A stretch of 12,510 nucleotides of DNA from an uncultured Flavobacteriia bacterium (GTDB lineage: Bacteria; Bacteroidota; Bacteroidia; Flavobacteriales_D; Crocinitomicaceae). Below, piece after piece: positions 1-5,911 of this stretch; position 1 is the first letter of the stretch, and each line of letters begins with the position of its first letter. The stretch covers positions 1 to 12,510 of the forward strand of contig CAIYQV010000201.1 in assembly GCA_903928365.1 (NCBI GenBank), written 5' to 3'. The notes beneath the pieces were generated by a model. It searched no databases. It was not told the DNA's origin and worked only from the letters and a program-made list of their open reading frames with translations. Both the position numbers and the translations under genes were made by a program.

Positions 1-600
1 CATCATCCAAACCAGATGGAAACGCCAGTAGATATCCTTCAATTTCACCATCTTCTCTCCATCGTACGGATGGATCTCTACAGCTAAATGGTACTTATCT
101 GCCATTTCAAAGACAGGAAACACACTTTCATCTGCTACCGAAAGCCACTCTCCTTCTTTATTTAAGTAATGCGTTGGTAAACAAAGTAATGATAAGTTCA
201 GCTTCTCTACACAACGCTCAATTTCTGCTAAGGCATCATCCATATATAAAGGCTGAACGACGAAACCACTGGTAAATTTATCCGGTCGACGCTGTTCAAC
301 ACTTGCATTGAAATCATTTTGCCAACGGATCGCATCGCTCGCATCCTGACGTTCCCATCCATTGCAATAGACCTGAGATAAATTGAGCATCACCCCATGA
401 TCAATGGCATAACGGTCCATCCACTCCAATTTTTCTTCGAAAAAGAAACTTGGATCCGTAATGGGTCTTGACCAATCGTCCTGACGCATGAATTTCTTAT
501 CCTCATCGATCCAGAAGAGTTTTTTATCCCGCATAAATCGTGGGATCTCATGCGGTTCAGGAAGTAAATGACCGTGGCCGTTGATCTTTAACTTTTTCAT
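1..600 (-). CDS. Amidohydrolase, probable 2-amino-3-carboxymuconate-6-semialdehyde decarboxylase (ACMSD), N-terminal part
   Basis: Reading from the ATG at 600 down to base 1 gives 200 open codons with no stop, so the gene is cut by the left edge. The protein begins MKKLKINGHGHLLPEP. The H-x-H pair (His9 and His11) in the first strand is the metal-binding signature of the amidohydrolase superfamily, and a third histidine sits at residue 177 in EIHPYDG. In characterised ACMSD the metal ligands are, as I recall, His9, His11, His177 and a later Asp, so spacing fits very well; the Asp would lie beyond the edge. ACMSD decarboxylates the ring-opened product of 3-hydroxyanthranilate and diverts tryptophan-derived carbon from NAD synthesis to catabolism. 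The enzyme should be cytosolic and zinc-dependent. It lies 103 bases downstream of ftsY with no kynurenine gene visible in the window. The family call is firm; the exact substrate is inferred. Confidence 0.8.
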   Translation of the reverse strand, partial: MKKLKINGHGHLLPEPHEIPRFMRDKKLFWIDEDKKFMRQDDWSRPITDPSFFFEEKLEWMDRYAIDHGVMLNLSQVYCNGWERQDASDAIRWQNDFNASVEQRRPDKFTSGFVVQPLYMDDALAEIERCVEKLNLSLLCLPTHYLNKEGEWLSVADESVFPVFEMADKYHLAVEIHPYDGEKMVKLKDIYWRFHLVWMM

Positions 601-703
601 CTCGAAAATTGAAGTTCGAAATTAAAGAATTCAATAAGCCAATCGCGCAAAATCGCGTTATTTCACAAAAAGAAGTAAGGAAGTTAGATTTGTCCTGAAT
701 AAA

Positions 704-1657
704 TCAGTTAAACAAGGAATCAACGAATTCATGCTTATCGAAGAGTTGTAGGTCATTCATGCCTTCACCCACTCCAATGTACTTTACAGGAATCTTCATT
801 TGATCTGAGATTCCGATCACCACACCGCCCTTGGCTGTTCCGTCTAATTTGGTAATAGCCAGAGCATTAATATCTGTTGCAAGTGAGAATTGCTTCGCTT
901 GTTCAAAGGCATTTTGTCCGGTAGAACCATCCAGCACCAATAAGATCTCATGAGGCGCACCAGGAACAACTTTCTCCATGACGCGCTTGATCTTACTCAA
1001 TTCGTTCATCAGATTAACTTTGTTGTGCAAACGTCCTGCTGTGTCAATGATCACCACATCTGCATTTTGGGCTTTGGCGGATTGTAGGGTATCGAACGCC
1101 ACAGAAGCCGGATCTGCCCCCATACCTTGCTGAACGATTGGCACCCCTACTCTTTCTGACCAAATGATCAACTGATCTACTGCAGCCGCACGAAAAGTAT
1201 CTGCAGCTCCCAAAACAACCTTTTTACCTGCACTTTTAAATTGATGCGCCAGTTTACCAATAGTAGTGGTTTTACCAACACCATTGACACCTACCACCAT
1301 GATCACATAAGGATCATTTACAGGTTTTTCGAATTCGATCGAACCGGTTGCCCCGGAATTATTTTCTTCAAGTAATGCAGCAATCTCTTCTTTCAGGATT
1401 GTTTGCAGCTCATTGGTTCCCAAAACCTTATCCCTCGCAACGCGCGACTCAATGCGTTCAATGATCTTCAAGGTAGTTTCCACCCCTACATCAGAAGTGA
1501 TTAACACTTCTTCCAGATTATCCAACACCTCATCATCCACCCGAGATTTACCGACGATGGTGCGCGCTAACTTTGACAGAAAGCTTTGCTTCGTTTTCTC
1601 GAGCCCCTTGTCCAGAGTCTCTTTTTTGTCTCTTGAAAATAATCCAAAAAATGCCAT
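704..1657 (-). CDS. ftsY: Signal recognition particle receptor FtsY
   Basis: This 317-residue GTPase docks SRP-bound ribosomes at the inner membrane for co-translational insertion of membrane proteins. The N and G domains are complete: helical N domain at about residues 15-95, P-loop GVNGVGKTT at 123-131, the DTFRAAAVDQL insertion-box motif at 153-163, DTAGRL at 205-210, TKLDG at 269-273 and the closing GVGEGMNDL at 295-303. The closing DLQLF and the DTFRAAA motif separate it from Ffh, and there is no C-terminal M domain. There is almost no acidic A domain: only about 15 residues precede the N domain, so membrane attachment probably relies on the short amphipathic start MAFFGLFSR. The ATG at 1657 lies 62 bases after the DUF4295 stop, and a hairpin with a U-rich tail sits in that gap. 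No promoter of its own was found. Confidence 0.97.
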   Translation of the reverse strand: MAFFGLFSRDKKETLDKGLEKTKQSFLSKLARTIVGKSRVDDEVLDNLEEVLITSDVGVETTLKIIERIESRVARDKVLGTNELQTILKEEIAALLEENNSGATGSIEFEKPVNDPYVIMVVGVNGVGKTTTIGKLAHQFKSAGKKVVLGAADTFRAAAVDQLIIWSERVGVPIVQQGMGADPASVAFDTLQSAKAQNADVVIIDTAGRLHNKVNLMNELSKIKRVMEKVVPGAPHEILLVLDGSTGQNAFEQAKQFSLATDINALAITKLDGTAKGGVVIGISDQMKIPVKYIGVGEGMNDLQLFDKHEFVDSLFN

Positions 1658-1662
1658 ATGGT

Positions 1663-1695
1663 AAAAATAAGAAAAGCTCCTATAAAAGGAGCTTT
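1663..1695 (-). terminator. Hairpin with U-rich tail between the DUF4295 gene and ftsY
   Basis: On the minus strand an 8-bp perfect stem (AAAGCTCC / GGAGCTTT, arms at 1688-1695 and 1673-1680) closes a 7-base loop. The transcript continues with TTCTTATTTTT, a U-rich but interrupted tail. It sits 24 bases after the DUF4295 stop and its tail ends only a few bases before the ftsY start codon. It has the form of a rho-independent terminator of moderate strength. Because no separate ftsY promoter is visible, it may be leaky and act as an attenuator lowering ftsY expression relative to the ribosomal genes. That role is inference. Confidence 0.65.
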
Positions 1696-1719
1696 ACAAT
1701 ATTTAGATTCAGTTTAAGA

Positions 1720-1875
1720 TTAGTTCTTTGTGAACCACTCTTTCACTTTGTCGTTATGAACGATCTCTTCTTTGAAGGAATAAGAACCTGATTTCTCAGA
1801 TTTCACCATTTTAATCACCTTCGTGTGCTCTTTTCCGCCACCTTTTTGTAACGATGCTACTACTTTCTTTGCCAT
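1720..1875 (-). CDS. DUF4295 family small basic protein, probable Bacteroidota ribosomal protein
   Basis: A 51-codon gene reads MAKKVVASLQKGGG at its start and ends KVKEWFTKN. It is short and strongly lysine-rich, starts 7 bases after the rpmG stop, and is clearly part of the rpmB-rpmG transcript. Sequence and position match the DUF4295 family, found next to rpmG across Bacteroidota. From memory, this family has been seen as an additional large-subunit protein (bL38) in a flavobacterial ribosome structure; I cannot check that here. Composition (basic, no membrane segment, no cysteine) and gene context both agree with a ribosomal role. The ATG at 1875 is the only sensible start, as it immediately gives the family's MAKK beginning. 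The gene ends upstream of a terminator-like hairpin. Confidence 0.88.
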   Translation of the reverse strand: MAKKVVASLQKGGGKEHTKVIKMVKSEKSGSYSFKEEIVHNDKVKEWFTKN

Positions 1876-1882
1876 GACTCAA

Positions 1883-2071
1883 TTATTTAATCTCCTTATG
1901 AACCGTCATACGTTTCAAGATCGGATTGAATTTTTTTATCTCCATTCTATCCGGAGTGTTCTTTCTGTTTTTCGTCGTAATATAACGAGAAGTTCCAGGC
2001 ATACCTGAATCCTTGTGCTCTGTGCACTCAAGGATCACCTGAATTCTGTTTCCTTTTGCTTTCTTAGCCAT
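1883..2071 (-). CDS. rpmG: 50S ribosomal protein bL33
   Basis: The 62-residue product starts MAKKAKGNRIQVILECTEH and carries the bL33 core TSRYITTKNRKNTPDRMEIKK followed by FNPILK (residues about 28-52). bL33 sits near the E site on the large subunit. Zinc-binding bL33 proteins have two CxxC pairs; this one has only a single cysteine (ECTEH), so it is the zinc-independent C-minus type. It lies 46 bases after rpmB and 7 bases before the DUF4295 gene, in the conserved Bacteroidota order rpmB-rpmG-DUF4295. A small hairpin occupies the rpmB-rpmG gap. Length and sequence are normal for the lineage. Confidence 0.97.
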   Translation of the reverse strand: MAKKAKGNRIQVILECTEHKDSGMPGTSRYITTKNRKNTPDRMEIKKFNPILKRMTVHKEIK

Positions 2072-2089
2072 TTTTATACTTTTTAACGT

Positions 2090-2110
2090 CTACCGTTTCC
2101 CAACGGGTAG
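2090..2110 (-). other. Small hairpin in the rpmB-rpmG gap
   Basis: On the minus strand CTACCCG (2110-2104) can pair with CGGTAG (2095-2090) across an 8-base loop, giving a 6-bp stem with one bulged C. There is no U tract after it; the next bases are ACGTTAAAAAG leading to the rpmG start. It is not a terminator. It could be a stabilising or processing structure between two ribosomal cistrons, but the stem is short and could be chance. Confidence 0.3.
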
Positions 2111-2117
2111 AACAGGA

Positions 2118-2354
2118 TTACTTCAAATACCCTTTTTCGCGCGCTTCCTTAACGCAAGCCGAAATACCTTTCTTGTTGATTGTTCTCAACGCTGAGGTAG
2201 AGATCTTCAATGTAATGAAGCGATCTTCCTCTGGTAGGTAGAACTTCTTGGAAACCAGATTCGGGTAGAATTTACGCTTTGTTTTGCGGTTTGAGTGAGA
2301 AACATTGTTCCCTACCATTACCGATTTACCCGTAAGTTGACAAACTCGTGACAT
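2118..2354 (-). CDS. rpmB: 50S ribosomal protein bL28
   Basis: The 78-residue protein begins MSRVCQLTGKSVMVGNNVSHSN, which is the bL28 signature, followed by the basic stretch RKTKRKFYPNL and the late motif ISTSALRTINKKGI (about residues 51-64). bL28 binds 23S rRNA near the base of the large subunit and is needed for late assembly. There is only one cysteine at residue 5 beside one at position 67, not the CxxC arrangement of zinc-binding forms. It is the first gene of the rpmB-rpmG-DUF4295 cluster, 72 bases after cinA. A probable promoter sits in that gap, giving a leader of roughly 30 bases. The ATG at 2354 is preceded by an A/T-rich leader without a Shine-Dalgarno match, usual for Bacteroidota. 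Confidence 0.97.
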   Translation of the reverse strand: MSRVCQLTGKSVMVGNNVSHSNRKTKRKFYPNLVSKKFYLPEEDRFITLKISTSALRTINKKGISACVKEAREKGYLK

Positions 2355-2388
2355 CTTTTATTGTTTTATCCTAATTCTAAATGGGGTG

Positions 2389-2419
2389 CAAAGAAACTAC
2401 ATTTTTCGAAAAAGAACAA
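2389..2419 (-). promoter_or_regulatory. Probable rpmB promoter (Bacteroidota type) with a palindrome in the spacer
   Basis: On the minus strand TTG (2419-2417) is followed after 20 bases by TTTCTTTG (2396-2389), which matches the Bacteroidota -7 consensus TAnnTTTG except that the second base is T. Transcription would start about 30 bases before the rpmB ATG. The spacer contains the perfect 12-base palindrome TTTTTCGAAAAA (2402-2413). Position in the short cinA-rpmB gap, ahead of a highly expressed ribosomal cluster, supports the call; the -7 match is imperfect. Confidence 0.5.
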
Positions 2420-2426
2420 CAGTTTC

Positions 2427-3680
2427 TCACTTTTTTTCACTCTCTACCCCTAAAATTCTGCATCGAAGCATATTTAAAGCGGTTAGCACGCTCATCTGGA
2501 TGTTCCTTTCGCGGTTGTCGCCGAACCGAAAACTTTGGCAAACAGCTCCTTTTTCATCCGCTACTGCAATCCATACAGTACCAACGGGCTTTCCAGCTGT
2601 TCCTCCGTCAGGTCCAGCAATTCCGGATGTTGCCACACAATAAGACGTCCCCAATTTTATCCTGCCATTGATAGCCATTTGGGTAACAACTTCCGAACTA
2701 ACCGCCCCCACAGTTTGCAAATCTTCCTCTGATACATCCGCCAAATTCATTTTTAATTCATTGGCATAGGTAACGAAAGATCCTTGAAAATAATCCGAAG
2801 AACCTGCAACTGACACGATACTATGTGCCAGCGCACCGCCAGTGCAACTTTCAACAGTACCTAAGGTCTTATCCGATTCTCGCAAAAGTCTTCCTACCAC
2901 TTCAGAAAGCGTTCGATCTTGAGTTCCAAATACAAAACGTGGAAACCGTTCTATTAATTCTTGAAAAAAAGCCTCAATTTCTGGTTTTCGTTTTTCTCCT
3001 TCATACGATGTAAGACGAAGTTTCACCATTCCAGGAGAAGGTAAATAAGCTAATCCAAAGCCAGCCTTTTCAACTCGCTCTTCCCAATCGGAGATCTGAT
3101 CTGCTAGGAAGGATTCACCTATCCCCTGTGTCATGAGAGTGTAATGATACAATGATGGTAAACCTCCTCTTTTTTCCAGGCGAGGGAATACCTCATCAAG
3201 CATGATCCCTTTCATCTCATAAGGAACACCCGGCATACTGATAACTATGCATCCATCCTTCTCAAACCACATTCCTGCAGCTGTTCCGTTCACATTTTCC
3301 AGTATATCTGCATCCACCGGAAGATCCGCCTGACGGATATTCACATCCAACATTGGACGGTTACGCGAGCTAAAAAATTCCTCTATGCGACGTAGCGTAG
3401 GTTCGTGGCATTTTAATTCCGTTTGAAAATAATCCGCCAATGTGTATTTCGTAATATCGTCTTTAGTAGGACCGAGCCCCCCTGTGATGAACACGATCTG
3501 AGATCGCTTTACCGCTTGATCCACGGTATCAAGAATGGTTTGTACCTGATCACTGATAGTCGTTACGAAATTGGTACGAATACCGCGCAAAGAGCACTCC
3601 ATTCCAATCCATGACGCATTGGTATTGACCGTTTGTCCGATCAGTAGTTCATCACCTATGGATATGATCTCAGCGTTCAT
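2427..3680 (-). CDS. cinA: CinA-family protein: MoCF-like domain plus nicotinamide-nucleotide amidohydrolase domain
   Basis: The 417-residue protein has the full two-part architecture. The N-terminal molybdopterin-binding-like domain (about 1-170) starts MNAEIISIGDELLIGQ and carries GGLGPTKDD at 67-75 and PGVPYEM at 150-156. The C-terminal PncC-type domain (about 255-410) has VESCTGG at 276-282, GAVSSE at 325-330, SGIAGPDGG at 352-360 and KPVGTVW at 364-370. The C-terminal domain deamidates NMN in NAD salvage; the N-terminal domain acts as an ADP-ribose pyrophosphatase in studied homologues. The name comes from competence-induced genes, but in Bacteroidota it is best read as pyridine-nucleotide housekeeping. 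Its ATG overlaps the TGA of the upstream methyltransferase (ATGA at 3677-3680), so translation is probably coupled. rpmB follows after 72 bases, a neighbour relation common in Flavobacteriia. Confidence 0.95.
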   Translation of the reverse strand: MNAEIISIGDELLIGQTVNTNASWIGMECSLRGIRTNFVTTISDQVQTILDTVDQAVKRSQIVFITGGLGPTKDDITKYTLADYFQTELKCHEPTLRRIEEFFSSRNRPMLDVNIRQADLPVDADILENVNGTAAGMWFEKDGCIVISMPGVPYEMKGIMLDEVFPRLEKRGGLPSLYHYTLMTQGIGESFLADQISDWEERVEKAGFGLAYLPSPGMVKLRLTSYEGEKRKPEIEAFFQELIERFPRFVFGTQDRTLSEVVGRLLRESDKTLGTVESCTGGALAHSIVSVAGSSDYFQGSFVTYANELKMNLADVSEEDLQTVGAVSSEVVTQMAINGRIKLGTSYCVATSGIAGPDGGTAGKPVGTVWIAVADEKGAVCQSFRFGDNRERNIQMSVLTALNMLRCRILGVESEKK

Positions 3681-5107
3681 TTTTTCTTGAATTTGGCAAT
3701 CGACTCAATATGACCTGTATGTGGAAACTGATCCACCAGTGAAAACTTCTCTAGTTCATACCCGGCTTGACGTAGCAAATCTGTATCACGCGCCTGAGTA
3801 GAAGGATTGCAGGATATATATACAATGTTCTCTGCTCCGAGATCAATCGTTTTTTGTAAGGTTTTCGGTGCAATTCCCGCTCTTGGCGGATCCAAAATAA
3901 TTGTAGCGATCTTCCCATTAAATTCAGGGTGTTCCTTTAGAAATTTACCCACATCCGCAGCATAGAATTCAATTCCGTGAATTCCGTTTCGCTCTGCATT
4001 TCGCTTAGCATCTTCAATCGCCTCCTCCACAATATCAACGCCTACTATCCTGGCCTTACCACCTCTTTTAGCCAGCAGCTGACCAATCGTACCTGTTCCG
4101 CAGAAGAGATCCATTACTACTTTTTCTTCAGAAATGGTTTCATCAAAAACATAGTCAAGCGCCTTAGTATAGAGCAATTCGGCACTTTTCGGATTGGTCT
4201 GAAAAAAACTTTCCATAGAGATCTCGAATTGAAGGCCAAGTAAATTCTCTACCACAATTGGGTGACCGTACAACAGATTGCTTTCTCCATTTTCGATTTT
4301 AGCTCTATCAGCCACATTGTCATTTATCGTATGTAGAAAACCTGCGAGACGTTTTCCCAGTATAGCCTGGAGAAATTCAGAAAAACCTTTTAAATCGAAT
4401 TTTTCCAATCCTTCGGAGGATGTAACAAGATTCAATAATAATTGATCCTGATCAAAGGATTTCCTCACGACCAAGTGACGGAAAAAACCCGTTTTTTTGG
4501 GTGGATGCCAGGCTGGGAGACCTGAAGCTTTTAGATATTCTCGCACCTCTTTCAGTATGGTTTCCCATTCTTCATCAAAAAGTCCGCTTGGAAGATTAAG
4601 ACTCTCCACCTTCCACCATGTTCCTCTGCGTTTAAATCCCAAAGCAAATGAATCATCTATTTCCTCACCTGTATTCGGATCGTGCTCGATACAGGAGAAA
4701 CTGTACTCCATTTTATTTCGATAGAAATAATGCTCCGGAGAACTTATAAAGGTGTCAAAGCGTTGTTCGAGATCCCGAATTCCTGAAATCCTAGAAAAAG
4801 TCTCGATCGTTGAAGCTTTCTTTGCTGATTCCTGTAATTCAACCGGAACAAAAATGTATGGTCCACCAGAGATCTCTTGAAATCGACCTGTATTTTCTTC
4901 TGGTGCGCGCTCGATCACATCCAGTAGTTTAGCTTCTGCATGTCGTTTTCGTTTGGTATCGATCTTCGCTCTCACCTTTTGACCAGGGAAAGCATTATCC
5001 ACAAATACGATATAACTACCTTCGGCTGAAGGAATACGCGCTATTCCTCTTCCACCGAAAGCGTATCCTTCGATTTCGAGCTCAACGATCTCTCCGCGAT
5101 GAAACAT
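3677..5107 (-). CDS. TRAM-domain m5U RNA methyltransferase, RlmD/RumA family, lacking the iron-sulfur cysteines
   Basis: The 476-residue enzyme transfers a methyl group from SAM to C5 of uridine in RNA (23S rRNA or tRNA). An N-terminal TRAM domain spans about 1-65 (LEIEGYAFGGRGIAR). The central RNA-binding part holds YRNKMEYSF at 129-137. The C-terminal methyltransferase domain has FFQTNPKSAELLY at 301-313, SAM motif DLFCGTGTIGQLLA at 333-346, DPPRAGI at 406-412, and the catalytic ISCNPSTQARD with Cys433. HTGHIE at 463-468 supplies the general base Glu468. Only three cysteines exist in the whole protein (139, 336, 433), so the four-cysteine Fe-S motif normally found after the TRAM domain in RlmD is absent; that region reads GGPYIFVPVELQ instead. 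The target uridine cannot be set from sequence. The gene follows lpxA by 26 bases and overlaps cinA by four. Confidence 0.9.
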   Translation of the reverse strand: MFHRGEIVELEIEGYAFGGRGIARIPSAEGSYIVFVDNAFPGQKVRAKIDTKRKRHAEAKLLDVIERAPEENTGRFQEISGGPYIFVPVELQESAKKASTIETFSRISGIRDLEQRFDTFISSPEHYFYRNKMEYSFSCIEHDPNTGEEIDDSFALGFKRRGTWWKVESLNLPSGLFDEEWETILKEVREYLKASGLPAWHPPKKTGFFRHLVVRKSFDQDQLLLNLVTSSEGLEKFDLKGFSEFLQAILGKRLAGFLHTINDNVADRAKIENGESNLLYGHPIVVENLLGLQFEISMESFFQTNPKSAELLYTKALDYVFDETISEEKVVMDLFCGTGTIGQLLAKRGGKARIVGVDIVEEAIEDAKRNAERNGIHGIEFYAADVGKFLKEHPEFNGKIATIILDPPRAGIAPKTLQKTIDLGAENIVYISCNPSTQARDTDLLRQAGYELEKFSLVDQFPHTGHIESIAKFKKK

Positions 5108-5133
5108 TGTATAATTTTATTATTAGAAATGGA

Positions 5134-5910
5134 TCAGATCATCCCTCGAATGATTCCTTTGTCAGATCCTTCCACAAAACCGAGGATCAATTTACGCAAA
5201 GAAGAATCTGAGATCTGTTCACGAATAGCTTCAATTCCTTTGGAAATATTGTTATTCTGAACGTATAGGATCCTGTAAATATCTTCAATCTCACGAACTT
5301 CATCATCCGTGTAACCACGTCTGCGTAAGCCTACTGAATTCACACCCGCAAATGTAAGTGGCTCTCTTGCCGCCTTGATAAATGGTGGAATATCTTTACG
5401 GATAAGGGATGCTCCACCGATAAATGTATGCGCTCCAATTCGAGCAAATTGCTGAGCAGCAACCTTCCCTTCCAGGATGGCGAAATCATCGATCAGTACA
5501 TGTCCCGAAAGACCAACGTAACTAGCTAAAATGACATTGTTTCCAATTTGACAATCATGAGCTACATGCACATAAGTCATTAACAAGCAATTATCTCCAA
5601 TGGAAGTTTTCCATTTATCCTTGGTTCCTCTGTGGATGGTTACACATTCGCGGATCTTGGTGTTGTTACCAATTTCAACCGTAGTGTATTCCCCGTCAAA
5701 TTTCAGGTCTTGAGGAATAACCCCAATTACTGCACCTGGAAATATCTCGCAATCCTCACCAATTCTGGTGCCCGGATAGATGGTGACGTTTGGATGGATC
5801 TTTGTTCTGGCTCCTATCACAACATCTTCATAGATCGTTGAAAACGGTTCAACCACCACTCCTTCTGCAAGAGTTGAACCTGCTGAAACCTGTGCCAGAT
5901 TACTGATCAT
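5134..5910 (-). CDS. lpxA: Acyl-ACP--UDP-N-acetylglucosamine O-acyltransferase LpxA
   Basis: LpxA performs the first step of lipid A synthesis, moving a 3-hydroxyacyl chain from ACP to the 3-OH of UDP-GlcNAc. The 258-residue protein is a left-handed beta helix of hexapeptide repeats (about 1-185) with the usual C-terminal helical part ending GIIRGMI. The catalytic motif VHVAHDC places the conserved histidines at 115 and 118, the latter aligning with E. coli His125. Gly166 aligns with the E. coli acyl-ruler Gly173, which suits long 3-hydroxy chains. The position of E. coli His160 is glutamine here (Gln153, in AAQQF). KAAREPLTFAGVNSVGLRRRG near 179-199 is the typical bacteroidete form. The start follows the lpxC/fabZ stop after one base (TAAG then ATG), so translation is likely coupled. 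The next gene is the RNA methyltransferase, 26 bases away. Confidence 0.97.
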   Translation of the reverse strand: MISNLAQVSAGSTLAEGVVVEPFSTIYEDVVIGARTKIHPNVTIYPGTRIGEDCEIFPGAVIGVIPQDLKFDGEYTTVEIGNNTKIRECVTIHRGTKDKWKTSIGDNCLLMTYVHVAHDCQIGNNVILASYVGLSGHVLIDDFAILEGKVAAQQFARIGAHTFIGGASLIRKDIPPFIKAAREPLTFAGVNSVGLRRRGYTDDEVREIEDIYRILYVQNNNISKGIEAIREQISDSSLRKLILGFVEGSDKGIIRGMI

Positions 5911-5911
5911 C

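Noticed and set aside
617..642. Promoter for the amidohydrolase gene (TAATTTCG with TTG upstream)
   Set aside because: The -7 box is one base off and the available TTG spacings (15 or 23) are poor, so it was not listed as a feature.
641..657. CGCG-CAAAAT-CGCG inverted repeat in the ftsY-amidohydrolase gap as a terminator
   Set aside because: The stem is only 4 bp and no U tract follows; more likely a chance arrangement of AATCGCG direct repeats.
2381..2732. Three overlapping plus-strand reading frames of 65 to 96 codons
   Set aside because: They lie antisense to cinA, whose family motifs are continuous through this region; the plus-strand proteins have no recognisable domain.
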